This document shows positions 1 to 7,922 of a DNA stretch of 16,770 nt, piece after piece; position 1 is the first letter of the stretch; every line of letters begins with the position of its first letter. The position numbers were made by a program, and so were the translations under genes. The notes beneath the pieces are model-generated. The model was not told the origin of the DNA, searched no databases, and saw only the letters and a list, made by a program, of their open reading frames with translations. This stretch comes from CAUZSH01 sp963582935 (GTDB lineage: Bacteria > Pseudomonadota > Gammaproteobacteria > Francisellales > Francisellaceae): contig CAUZSH010000046.1 of assembly GCA_963582935.1 (NCBI GenBank), positions 1 through 16,770 on the forward strand, written 5' to 3'.

Positions 1-287
1 GTCATTTTAAGCACGCCCACAGGACGACAGTTAATCACTGCGCCATGTTGCAAAGGAAAAGGAGTTGGCACAAGCACATCCACTGGATCACCATCTTCTG
101 ATAGTGTATTCGGCACGAAACCATAATTGCATGGATATTGCATACACGTAGACATGAAACGATCCACAATCAGCATATCACTATCCTTATCAAACTCGTA
201 CTTAACGGGCTCACTGAAAGCAGGGATTTCTATAACGACATTAATATCATTCGGGGCATCTTTACCATGTTTGATTTTTGATAACAT
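1..287 (-). CDS. ppa: Inorganic pyrophosphatase, 5' part only (runs off the left edge)
   Basis: Soluble family I inorganic pyrophosphatase, which hydrolyses PPi to two phosphates in the cytoplasm and so drives biosynthetic reactions forward. The reverse complement from the ATG at 285-287 gives 95 codons up to the window edge. The N-terminus reads MLSKIKHGKDAPNDINVVIE, close to the enterobacterial enzyme. The Mg-binding family signature DGDPVD is at residues 65-70, and RFMST, YPCNYG and RPVGVLKM are also present. About the first half of the roughly 175-residue protein is present and the frame is intact. A strong Shine-Dalgarno (AGGAGA, complement of 294-299) lies 6 nt before the ATG and fixes the start. 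A forward open frame over 127-348 lies antisense to this gene and is a shadow. The gene is divergent from the rlpA-like gene. Identification is very secure from the motifs. Confidence 0.95.
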   Translation of the reverse strand, partial: MLSKIKHGKDAPNDINVVIEIPAFSEPVKYEFDKDSDMLIVDRFMSTCMQYPCNYGFVPNTLSEDGDPVDVLVPTPFPLQHGAVINCRPVGVLKM

Positions 288-332
288 TTATCTTCTCCTA
301 TTGACGATTCATCTTAATTTTTCTAAAAAGTC

Positions 333-361
333 ATTGTCTGATAAATAGATGAAATTTTCAA
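333..361 (-). promoter_or_regulatory. Candidate sigma70 promoter for ppa
   Basis: Read on the minus strand, TTGAAA (complement of 356-361) is followed after exactly 17 nt by GACAAT (complement of 333-338). This would start the ppa transcript near 326, about 40 nt before the ATG. The -35 is good and the -10 matches 4 of 6 consensus bases. The region is AT-rich, so a chance match is possible. Confidence 0.3.
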
Positions 362-413
362 GGATGAAGTGTCTTATACATAAATCAATTAAAATGCTGC
401 GATTGCTAAAATA

Positions 414-442
414 TTTACATTCAGTCCAACCTAATACACAAT
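414..442 (+). promoter_or_regulatory. Weak candidate promoter for the rlpA-like gene
   Basis: TTTACA at 414-419 (5 of 6 to the -35 consensus) is followed after 17 nt by CACAAT at 437-442 (4 of 6 to the -10). The rest of the 288-486 divergent spacer shows no hairpin, repeat or small gene that I can support. An alternative -10, TATATT near 450, lacks a good -35. Confidence 0.22.
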
Positions 443-486
443 AAAAGCATATATTTTAAAATGTTAGAGAGCTCCATATAAAAATT

Positions 487-1323
487 ATGCCTGATGCACC
501 TGTGCTTTCTCACAAAATACCTTTTAGCTTCGTCGCTCGAATATTTTTGCTTCTACTAAGCGCCATTTGGCTCTCTGGCTGCGCCTATTACCAATCTTTT
601 TTTCCTGAGAACAAACCAGATATTCCAAACTCTGCCAATATTATAAAAATTGAGAGCCGTCCAAAATTAACCCCATCCGCCATTGGAAACCCATACCAAT
701 ATGTCATATTTGGCAAAACATATACTGTTTTAAATACCTCAAAAGGCTATTCCATAGAAGGAAAACCAACCTTTTATCAAAAACACTTTCAAGGAAAAAC
801 CACTAACTCTGGCAGAATATATAATATGTATATCCCCAGTGCTTCCAGCAATACCTTGCCTTTACCTAGCTATGCAAAACTCACCAATCTTAAAAATAAG
901 AAATCCATTATTGTCGTGGTCAATGATCGAGGTCCATTTCATGGGACAGCTGTCACCAGAATGTCCTATGCTGCAAGAACCTTACTAGATATTTCACCAA
1001 ATAAAGAAGAGGCGCCAAATGTCTCTCTCACAACCATCGCGCCCTATACCTTACTTCCAGAAGACTCAATGAGCCTCTCTGATCACAATAAATATTATGT
1101 CCAACTAGTAACATTTAATGGTAAAGAGAAAGCTGAGCGTGCTCAAAAAATTATTGAAATTGTGACCAATAAAAGCCCACTGAGCATTCGTAAGCTAAAA
1201 GATGATCCAGAGGGAAAGTCCTATGGCTTATTTTTAGGGCCTTATGAAACAAGACAAAAAGCTGATGCCATCGCTTATGACATAAAGAAAAATTATGCTT
1301 TTAAGGCAAAGGTAACACAATAA
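487..1323 (+). CDS. rlpA: RlpA-like lipoprotein with SPOR domain; catalytic pocket degenerate
   Basis: RlpA-type outer-membrane lipoprotein. Family members carry a double-psi beta-barrel that cuts glycan strands lacking stem peptides, plus a SPOR domain that binds such strands at the division site. Residues 1-32 form a lipoprotein signal: basic n-region, hydrophobic 19-28, lipobox LSGC with Cys32. The barrel spans about 70-168, with the entry motif YVIFGKTYTVL at 72-82 and NDRGPF at 146-151. The SPOR domain covers about 201-277, starting at YYVQLVTF. Residues normally used for catalysis are altered: the Glu before the I/F-Y/D-M-Y segment is Arg110, the Asp after it Asn113, the TAAH His is Ser121, and the Asp of the usual IDLS is Arg158. 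Only Asp147 remains. The protein may therefore bind glycan without cutting it. The start is the first ATG of the frame and gives a good signal peptide, although the ribosome site is weak. Confidence 0.85.
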   Translation: MPDAPVLSHKIPFSFVARIFLLLLSAIWLSGCAYYQSFFPENKPDIPNSANIIKIESRPKLTPSAIGNPYQYVIFGKTYTVLNTSKGYSIEGKPTFYQKHFQGKTTNSGRIYNMYIPSASSNTLPLPSYAKLTNLKNKKSIIVVVNDRGPFHGTAVTRMSYAARTLLDISPNKEEAPNVSLTTIAPYTLLPEDSMSLSDHNKYYVQLVTFNGKEKAERAQKIIEIVTNKSPLSIRKLKDDPEGKSYGLFLGPYETRQKADAIAYDIKKNYAFKAKVTQ

Positions 1324-1326
1324 GAG

Positions 1327-2214
1327 TTATTCATACCCCAAACTTTTCAAAGCATGATCATCATCAGACCACCCTTCTTTCACCTTCACCCAAAGCTGCA
1401 AATAGACCTTACTATCCAGCAAAAGTTCAATATCTTTACGAGCATCGCTGCCTATTTGCTTAAGCCTACCACCTTGACCACCAATAATCATGGACTTTTG
1501 TGTGGCTCTTTCTACCAAAATGGTGGCGCTAATATCAATGATATTTTTCTCATCATCATGTTTAAATTGATCGATTTGCACCGTCAGCTGATAAGGAACT
1601 TCTTGCCCCATGGTGCGCATTAACTTTTCACGAATAATTTCAGACACCAAAAAACGTTCACTTCTATCGGTCAATTGGTCTTCATCATATATAAATTCAT
1701 TTTCAGGCAAATAGGTCGCCACTAATTTTTCAAGTTCCTCGACCTGTTGTCCATTTTTAGCCGAAACTGGCATTACGGATGCAAAATCATATTTTGTGGA
1801 AACCTCCGCCATGAATGGTAATAAATTCGCTTTGGGTTTCACTTGATCCACTTTATTCACCACCAAGATAACAGGCACATTCAAATATGAAAACCTTTGC
1901 ACGATACTGCTTTCAAGCGTTGTCCACTTAAGTGCCTCAACAATAAAAATAACCACATCGACATCATTCAAAACGCTGGTTGCCGCTCGATTCATTGCTC
2001 GATTAATTGCTCGCTCATTCCGATCATGAATCCCAGGGGTATCCACATAGATAGCTTGCACATCTCCTTCCGTCTTTACACCCACGATTTGATGGCGTGT
2101 TGTCTGAGGTTTGCGGCAAGTAATACTTAACTTCTGTCGAAGGATTCGATTCATAAGCGTCGATTTTCCCACATTAGGGCGACCAACAATCGCAATATAC
2201 CCTGATTTTGTCAT
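1327..2214 (-). CDS. era: GTPase Era, 16S rRNA/30S assembly factor
   Basis: Era is an essential Ras-like GTPase that binds the 3' end of 16S rRNA through a KH domain during 30S maturation. The 295 residues match the usual length. G1 is GRPNVGKST at 11-19, G2 threonines are at 38-39, G3 is DTPG at 58-61, G4 NKVD at 120-123 and G5 SAK at 151-153. The KH domain occupies about 205-285 with the GxxG loop GGQG at 245-248 and the family ending LWVKVKEGW at 274-282. The stop lies 3 bp from the convergent rlpA-like stop, so neither gene has room for its own terminator between them. It is 57 bp downstream of rluC and probably shares the zapE-rluC transcript. rnc and recO, its common partners, are not adjacent. 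No strong Shine-Dalgarno precedes the ATG. Confidence 0.97.
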   Translation of the reverse strand: MTKSGYIAIVGRPNVGKSTLMNRILRQKLSITCRKPQTTRHQIVGVKTEGDVQAIYVDTPGIHDRNERAINRAMNRAATSVLNDVDVVIFIVEALKWTTLESSIVQRFSYLNVPVILVVNKVDQVKPKANLLPFMAEVSTKYDFASVMPVSAKNGQQVEELEKLVATYLPENEFIYDEDQLTDRSERFLVSEIIREKLMRTMGQEVPYQLTVQIDQFKHDDEKNIIDISATILVERATQKSMIIGGQGGRLKQIGSDARKDIELLLDSKVYLQLWVKVKEGWSDDDHALKSLGYE

Positions 2215-2271
2215 ATTTTTTTATCTAAATAATTAAGCTCTGTCAGTATTATAACCTTGAGAGAGGATGAT

Positions 2272-3213
2272 TTATACTTTTGTTTTTGAAACTCTCTTAA
2301 TCACCTTTTCTAGCACTGCATCATACTCTGCCCGAATTGTCACTGACTCATCCGTCCCAGGCTTTATAAACGTCAATTCATAAGCATGTAAAAACAAACG
2401 ATTTAACCCCTTATCCATAAAAGGTTTATCTAATTCACGTCTTGAATATTTCCGATCCCCTAATATAGGATGCCCAACAGATTGTAAATGCACTCTAAGC
2501 TGATGTGTACGACCAGTATGCGGAGACGCCTGTACCAAGGTACACCCTGAAAAAATTTCCAGCACTCTTGTTGTCGTTAAAGAAGCCTTTCCCTCTTGAT
2601 CTACCCGCACAAAACGCTCACCTGAACTGGGAACAAATTTCTTTAATGGCATATCAATCTTCGTAATGGACTTAGGCCATACACCAGAAACTAATGCATG
2701 ATAAATTTTCCTCACTTTGCGTTCACGCAACTGTTCATGGAAATAAGTTAAAATACTATATTTTTTCGCAATAAGAATGCAACCAGAAGTATCTCGATCC
2801 AGCCTGTGCACCAGCTCCAATTTCTTTTCATTTGGCCTTAAAACACGTAATCGCTCGATCAAACCTGAATCCAGCCCACTACCTCCATGAACGGCGAGCC
2901 CTGTTGGCTTATTCATCACAATAAAATCTTTATCTTCATATAAAATAAAATCTTCAAGATAACTAAAATCAAGTTTCTTAAGTTTCTCTTCCGAAGTATT
3001 CGGCTCTAAGAAAACAGGTGGAATTCGCACAATATCATCACAAACCACTCGGTAAGTTTGCTTAACGCGCTTTTTGTTTACCCGTACTTCCCCTTTACGC
3101 AACCAACGATATACCAATGACTTTGGAATTTTGCCTACATGCGCCAATAGGTAATTATCAATCCTTTGTCCTTCTCTGTCTTTAATCACAGTAATATACT
3201 GAACTTTTTGCAT
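2272..3213 (-). CDS. rluC: 23S rRNA pseudouridine synthase, RluC type
   Basis: RluA-family pseudouridine synthase. RluC modifies U955, U2504 and U2580 of 23S rRNA in E. coli. Of 313 residues, about 16-65 form an S4 RNA-binding domain (RIDNYL, VYRWLRKGEVRVN). The catalytic domain follows from about 85, with VMNKPTGLAVHGG at 99-111 and the active-site motif HRLDRDTSG at 136-144, where Asp139 is the expected nucleophile. HTGRTHQLRVH and GHPILGDRKY, both typical of the family, appear near residues 240-265. The S4 domain and HRLDRDTSG favour RluC (or a closely related RluD-like enzyme) over RluA, which lacks S4. The ATG follows the zapE TAG after 2 nt, so translation is probably coupled. In E. coli the neighbour is rne, which is absent here. 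Confidence 0.9.
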   Translation of the reverse strand: MQKVQYITVIKDREGQRIDNYLLAHVGKIPKSLVYRWLRKGEVRVNKKRVKQTYRVVCDDIVRIPPVFLEPNTSEEKLKKLDFSYLEDFILYEDKDFIVMNKPTGLAVHGGSGLDSGLIERLRVLRPNEKKLELVHRLDRDTSGCILIAKKYSILTYFHEQLRERKVRKIYHALVSGVWPKSITKIDMPLKKFVPSSGERFVRVDQEGKASLTTTRVLEIFSGCTLVQASPHTGRTHQLRVHLQSVGHPILGDRKYSRRELDKPFMDKGLNRLFLHAYELTFIKPGTDESVTIRAEYDAVLEKVIKRVSKTKV

Positions 3214-3215
3214 AG

Positions 3216-4301
3216 CTACTCTCTTAATCTCACTTCATCAATAAACTCATCCGACTGCATTTCATTTAGACGGCTTAGCGTCCGCTGAAATTCAAAGGTT
3301 AAACGATCTCCTTGATAGAGTTCTTGCATGGGTACGCTCGCCGAAATAATTAGTGCTACTTTTCGATCATAAAATTCATCAACTAACGCAATAAAACGTC
3401 TGGCTTCATCTTCTAAATTTTCATCTAATATTGGGATATTACTGATTAAGACTGAGTCAAAGTGACCCGCAATATCTATATAGTCCGCCACGCTTCTGCC
3501 ATACCCACAAAGTACCGAAAACTCTACCCATAAGACATGGTCTGATTGTCTCAGTGTTTCAATCGAGCGACCTTGGAGGATAAAAGTTGAGTTCTCAAGA
3601 AATTCCGTTACGGCAATCTTATCAAAATAATCCGCCATAAACTTCTTTTCACCTTTTAATGGCGTGTGGTAGCGGTTTTGTTGCTTCATAGTGCGCCAAC
3701 GATAATCAATGCCACTGTCTAAGTTAAACTCTTCCGTATGCTCAACAAGTGCGGCGATAGCTGGTAAAAATGAGTTTCGCTGTAAGCCTCCCGCATAAAG
3801 TAATTCAGGCTTCACATTTGAGGTCGCGACCAATGTCACGCCGTCCTCAAAAAGATGTTTAAATAGATCACCCAAAATCATCGCGTCGGCAATATCTTCC
3901 ACAAAAAACTCATCAAAGCATAAAAGTCGAACCTCATCGGCAATTTGATCCGCCACCAATCCCAATGGGTTTCGTTTTCCCTTATGCTTTACCAAATTCT
4001 GATGCACATATTTCATAAAATGGTTGAAGTGAACGCGACGTTTATAAGGTGTTTTGGCATATTCAAAAAACATATCCATGATAAAAGTTTTACCTCGCCC
4101 CACACTACCCCATAGATACAATCCTTTTACTGCCTCAACTTTATGGCGACGTAAAGCACTATACCACTTCGCTTTTTGTTTTGGGCTTTTGACAAAAGCA
4201 TCGCTAATTTTTTGAAGTGCCAAGATTGCCTCTTCTTGCAAATCATCTGCTTGGTAATGTTTTGCAAGAATTTCTTTACGATAGATATCTATCAACTGCA
4301 T
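3216..4301 (-). CDS. zapE: Cell division protein ZapE (AFG1-like ATPase)
   Basis: ZapE is an AAA+-type ATPase recruited to the division ring, where it affects Z-ring stability. It is related to the mitochondrial AFG1/LACE1 proteins. At 361 residues the length is typical. Walker A is GSVGRGKT at 65-72, preceded by GLYLWG. Walker B is LLCFDEF at 126-132, followed by VEDIADAMIL at 134-143. The sensor-like SNVKP is at 161-165 and the C-terminal FQRTLSRLNEMQS at 338-350 holds the arginine-rich family ending. It is the first gene of the zapE-rluC group, two bases ahead of rluC. The start ATG at 4299-4301 follows a weak TTAAGG site. The upstream spacer (4302-4380) separates it from sufD and contains an extended -10 element. 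Confidence 0.93.
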   Translation of the reverse strand: MQLIDIYRKEILAKHYQADDLQEEAILALQKISDAFVKSPKQKAKWYSALRRHKVEAVKGLYLWGSVGRGKTFIMDMFFEYAKTPYKRRVHFNHFMKYVHQNLVKHKGKRNPLGLVADQIADEVRLLCFDEFFVEDIADAMILGDLFKHLFEDGVTLVATSNVKPELLYAGGLQRNSFLPAIAALVEHTEEFNLDSGIDYRWRTMKQQNRYHTPLKGEKKFMADYFDKIAVTEFLENSTFILQGRSIETLRQSDHVLWVEFSVLCGYGRSVADYIDIAGHFDSVLISNIPILDENLEDEARRFIALVDEFYDRKVALIISASVPMQELYQGDRLTFEFQRTLSRLNEMQSDEFIDEVRLRE

Positions 4302-4358
4302 GTGGTGCCTTAATAGGTGGTAAATGAATGATCAAACACAGGATTAAAGAATATGCTT

Positions 4359-4367
4359 AGTATAGCA
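4359..4367 (-). promoter_or_regulatory. Extended -10 promoter element for zapE-rluC(-era)
   Basis: On the minus strand the sequence TGCTATACT (complement of 4359-4367) is a TGn extended -10 with TATACT (5 of 6). No matching -35 is evident, as expected for an extended -10 promoter. It would start a leader of about 50 nt before the zapE ATG. It gives the group a start independent of suf, although no terminator is visible after sufD, so read-through is possible. Confidence 0.4.
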
Positions 4368-4380
4368 AATATAAAAGGCG

Positions 4381-5655
4381 TTAGGCGAGATTCGTAATTG
4401 AGAGACTTAGTTGCTCTAAAAGACTCGCTTTCTCAGACTCTGAAATATTTTGTCTATCTAATATTTCCAACACAAAGCCTTCGGTTAGCATCTGCACCGC
4501 AACCGCATGAGGAATCCCACGAGACTCCATATAGAAAATAGCCGTGGTATCTAATTGCCCAACCGTTGCCCCATGCGAACAAATCACATCATCAGAATAA
4601 ATTTCTAACTCAGGTTTCGTATTAATCTGTGCCGTCTTTTTCAATAATAAATTCTTATTACTTTGCAATGCTTTAACAGCATGAATTCCTTTTGAAACCA
4701 AAGCTTTAGCATTAAAAATACCATTCGACTTATCCGTGGCCACCCCTTTAAAACAAACATCACTCGTGGTATATGACGCATTATGAGTGACCATAATATG
4801 ATTATCACTGTGCATCTTGCCCTTCAGCATAAAAATACCATCAAGCCTTGCCATCGCCCCTTTATCATTCAACTGAATATCAAAGTCATAACGATTCAAA
4901 TCACCTTGAGCAATAAAATTAAAGTACTCAAACTCACTATTCGCTGCTTGCTGAACGTCAATACTATTAGTGATTAAAGCTTTTTCTTGTTGGCTTGTCG
5001 TAGACATTAACCAATTTAATTTTGCACCACTATTCAAATTCACATTATAAGCAATATTAATATAGGCAGGCGCATCTTCGAACAACACGATTTGCTTCTC
5101 AGAAATTTTCAGTCGTGAGTTCTCAGCTAAATCGATCACATTTTGAATGCACAAAGCGTGGTGCCCTGAATTTTCAGTCGTGATATACAGCAACTCTATG
5201 CGTGACTCGCCAACTACATTTTTTGCCACTTTAATTTCGATGCCTGACGTAAAAAGTGCATCATTAAGGCTTTTTGCATGATCTTTTGCATAATCGTTCT
5301 GATGTGTAATCACTTCACTTTCCATCACATTTGTGATGGAAACCCCTTCAGGCACTGACGCAATATCTGATAGATCACTTTCAAACTGACCATCCACAAA
5401 AACCAAAGAAATAACGCCATCCGTGAGACAAGCAACTATGTCTTTACGCTCAAGTTTCTTACGAACAGAAACAGGCGTTAAGGTTAGTTGAGAATTCAAA
5501 ATCCATTTATTTAGATTGGTATATTTCCATTTTTCATCTTGGCGGGTTGGCAAACCATTTTCTTTCAGAAACTGCCACGCCTGCTCACGCTTAGCAAGCA
5601 GCGCATCATTTTGCACTTCGGCATAAGCTTGGGGTTTATAATCAATATCAAACAT
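4381..5655 (-). CDS. sufD: Fe-S cluster assembly protein SufD
   Basis: SufD pairs with SufB in the SufBC2D scaffold that builds Fe-S clusters in the cytoplasm. The 424 residues equal the usual length. The N-terminal helical part (1-60) has the family QDEKWKYTNL at 39-48. The beta-helix core runs to about 345. The C-terminal signature DDVICSHGATVGQLDTTAIF at 355-374 contains Cys359 and His361, which match the conserved Cys/His pair (C358/H360 in E. coli) at the SufB-SufD interface. GAGGTAA lies 6 nt before the ATG, and the gene begins 26 bp after the sufC stop. It is the last gene of this operon: zapE follows, not the sufS desulfurase that usually comes next. Confidence 0.96.
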   Translation of the reverse strand: MFDIDYKPQAYAEVQNDALLAKREQAWQFLKENGLPTRQDEKWKYTNLNKWILNSQLTLTPVSVRKKLERKDIVACLTDGVISLVFVDGQFESDLSDIASVPEGVSITNVMESEVITHQNDYAKDHAKSLNDALFTSGIEIKVAKNVVGESRIELLYITTENSGHHALCIQNVIDLAENSRLKISEKQIVLFEDAPAYINIAYNVNLNSGAKLNWLMSTTSQQEKALITNSIDVQQAANSEFEYFNFIAQGDLNRYDFDIQLNDKGAMARLDGIFMLKGKMHSDNHIMVTHNASYTTSDVCFKGVATDKSNGIFNAKALVSKGIHAVKALQSNKNLLLKKTAQINTKPELEIYSDDVICSHGATVGQLDTTAIFYMESRGIPHAVAVQMLTEGFVLEILDRQNISESEKASLLEQLSLSITNLA

Positions 5656-5681
5656 AAAATTACCTCATTAATACTCAGGCG

Positions 5682-6428
5682 TTATGCCGTTTCATTAATC
5701 CACGCATAACCTTTAGATTCAAGCTCTACTGCAAGCGCTTTATCACCAGATTTGATAATATTTCCATCAGATAGTACATGAACAAAGTCAGGTACAATAT
5801 AATCAAGCAAGCGTTGATAATGTGTGATCAAAACAAAAGCACGGTCTTCTGAACGCATCACATTCGCCGCATTTGCCACCACTCTCAACGCATCAATATC
5901 CAAACCAGAATCCGTTTCATCCAGCATGCAAAAAACAGGCTCAAGCATCATCATTTGTAACATTTCATTGCGCTTCTTTTCGCCACCTGAAAAACCTTCG
6001 TTCACGCCCCGTTTCATGAATTTTTGATCCATTTCGAGCAGCTGCATTTTCGCACGAATTTTTTTCATAAAATTCATCGCATCAAGTTCTGGCTTTCCTT
6101 GTGCTTTCAGAACACTATTGACTGCCGTTTTAATGAACTGTGTGTTACTCACACCTGGGATTTCAACAGGATATTGAAATCCGAGAAATATCCCTAAAGC
6201 GGCACGCTCATTAGGCTCTAAATCTAGGATGCTTACACCCTTAAATAATACTTCACCCTCAGTGACCTCATAGCCATCACGCCCAGCAATCACATTGCCT
6301 AGCGTGCTTTTACCCGCACCATTGGGTCCCATAATCGCATGTATCTCACCTGCGTTAATCGTTAAATTAATCCCATTTAAAATACTTTTTCCAGCAACTG
6401 TTGCGTGAAGATTCTTAATTTCTAACAT
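5682..6428 (-). CDS. sufC: Fe-S cluster assembly ATPase SufC
   Basis: ABC-type ATPase subunit of SufBC2D. ATP-driven dimerisation of SufC remodels the SufB-SufD interface for cluster formation. The 248 residues carry Walker A GPNGAGKST at 34-42, the Q-loop Gln85 in GFQYPVEIPGV, the signature FSGGEKKRNEM at 146-156, Walker B FCMLDETDSGLD at 166-177 and the switch His203 in ITHYQRLLDYI. EKKRNEM after the signature and the ETDSGLD form are specific to SufC among ABC ATPases. The gene lies 37 bp after sufB and 26 bp before sufD, with an AAGGG ribosome site close to the ATG. All catalytic elements are intact. Confidence 0.98.
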   Translation of the reverse strand: MLEIKNLHATVAGKSILNGINLTINAGEIHAIMGPNGAGKSTLGNVIAGRDGYEVTEGEVLFKGVSILDLEPNERAALGIFLGFQYPVEIPGVSNTQFIKTAVNSVLKAQGKPELDAMNFMKKIRAKMQLLEMDQKFMKRGVNEGFSGGEKKRNEMLQMMMLEPVFCMLDETDSGLDIDALRVVANAANVMRSEDRAFVLITHYQRLLDYIVPDFVHVLSDGNIIKSGDKALAVELESKGYAWINETA

Positions 6429-6465
6429 TTTAAACCCTTATTTTTCATTTCTTAAAATTTGTTCG

Positions 6466-7902
6466 TTATCCCACTGCGCCTTCTAAGCTAATTTCCATCA
6501 GCTTTTGTGCTTCCATCGCAAACTCCAACGGCAACTGTTTAAATACCTCTTTACAAAACCCATTTACAATCATTGCGATGGCATCTTCTTCGGACATCCC
6601 ACGCTGACGACAGTAAAAAAGTTGGTCTTCGGAGATCTTAGATGTGGTTGCCTCATGTTCGATTTGCGCTGAGTTATTCTTAACTTCAATATAGGGATAG
6701 GTATGCGCCCCACAATCATGCCCAATCAACAACGAATCACACTGTGAAAAATTACGTGCGTTCTCAGCTGTTGGTAAAATACGAACCAAACCTCGATAAG
6801 CATTCTGAGCACACCCAGCGGAAATCCCTTTTGAGATAATGGTACTCTTGGTATTTTTACCCATGTGAATCATCTTTGTGCCCGTATCCGCTTGTTGGAA
6901 ATGACGCACTAACGCCACAGAATAAAATTCTCCAACCGAATTATCACCCTTTAGAATGCAACTTGGATATTTCCAGGTAATAGCAGAACCCGTTTCAACT
7001 TGTGTCCAAGATATTTTAGAGTTATTACCTGCACATAAGCCTCGCTTAGTCACAAAATTATAAACACCACCTTTGCCCTCTTTATCCCCGGGATACCAGT
7101 TCTGAACAGTAGAATATTTAATCTCAGCATCCCCTAAAGCAATCAGTTCCACAACTGCCGCATGTAGTTGATTTTCATCACGCATAGGGGCAGTACAACC
7201 CTCTAGGTAGCTCACATAGCTTCCCTCGTCTGCAATAATCAAGGTACGTTCAAATTGTCCTGTGTTGGCTGCATTAATTCTGAAATAAGTGGAAAGCTCC
7301 ATAGGGCAACGAACGCCTTTTGGAATATAGACAAAAGAGCCATCACTAAACACCGCAGAGTTGAGTGCTGCGAAAAAGTTATCTCCTTGCGGAACGACAG
7401 TACCTAGATATTTCCTCACAAGCTCAGGATGTTTTTCTAATGCCTCTGAAATCGGGCAAAATATTACACCGGCTTCTGCAAGCTTTTCTTTAAATGTCGT
7501 CACCACAGAAACTGAATCGAAAATCACATCTACCGCGACGCCTGCCAAAAACTCTTGTTCATGCAATGGAATACCAAGCTTGTTATAGGTTTCGATTAAT
7601 TCTGGGTCTACTTCATCAAGGCTTTTCGGGCGGTCAGCCAATGATTTAGGTGCTGAAAAATAGCTAATGGCATTGTAATCCACAGGCGTGTAGTCAACAT
7701 GCGCCCATGTCGGCTCTTGCATGGTTTTCCATTTTTCATAGCCTGCTAAACGCCATTCCAACATAAATTCAGGTTCATTTTTCCTCTTAGAAATGGCTCT
7801 GATAACTTCTTTATTTAAACCAGGTTTAAATGATTCTTGCTCAACATCGGTCACAAAGCCATGTTTATATTCTTCGTCTACCAGATTTTCAAATTTGGCC
7901 AT
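6466..7902 (-). CDS. sufB: Fe-S cluster assembly scaffold SufB
   Basis: SufB is the scaffold subunit that receives persulfide sulfur and assembles the cluster in SufBC2D. At 478 residues it is near the usual 480-495. Recognisable family blocks include FMLEWRLAGYEKW at 46-58, PKGVRCPMELSTYFRIN at 194-210, YLEGCTAPMRDENQLHAAVV at 232-251, VTKRGLCAGNNSKISWTQVE at 284-303, NFSQCDSLLIG at 384-394 and EHEATTSKISEDQLFYCRQRG at 415-435. Cys236 and Cys388 sit about where E. coli SufB has its functional Cys254 and Cys405; this mapping was by eye. The start follows AAGGATGG closely and lies 20 bp after the regulator's stop, consistent with one transcript. Confidence 0.98.
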   Translation of the reverse strand: MAKFENLVDEEYKHGFVTDVEQESFKPGLNKEVIRAISKRKNEPEFMLEWRLAGYEKWKTMQEPTWAHVDYTPVDYNAISYFSAPKSLADRPKSLDEVDPELIETYNKLGIPLHEQEFLAGVAVDVIFDSVSVVTTFKEKLAEAGVIFCPISEALEKHPELVRKYLGTVVPQGDNFFAALNSAVFSDGSFVYIPKGVRCPMELSTYFRINAANTGQFERTLIIADEGSYVSYLEGCTAPMRDENQLHAAVVELIALGDAEIKYSTVQNWYPGDKEGKGGVYNFVTKRGLCAGNNSKISWTQVETGSAITWKYPSCILKGDNSVGEFYSVALVRHFQQADTGTKMIHMGKNTKSTIISKGISAGCAQNAYRGLVRILPTAENARNFSQCDSLLIGHDCGAHTYPYIEVKNNSAQIEHEATTSKISEDQLFYCRQRGMSEEDAIAMIVNGFCKEVFKQLPLEFAMEAQKLMEISLEGAVG

Positions 7903-7922
7903 AATACCATCCTTATTTTTTC

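Noticed and set aside
127..348. Forward 73-codon open frame
   Set aside because: It is antisense to ppa, whose protein matches pyrophosphatase along its whole visible length, and it has no ribosome site.
2248..2256. TATAAT-like element upstream of era as a separate promoter
   Set aside because: A TATAAT is present on the minus strand but there is no acceptable -35 or extended -10, and AT-rich spacers give such matches often.
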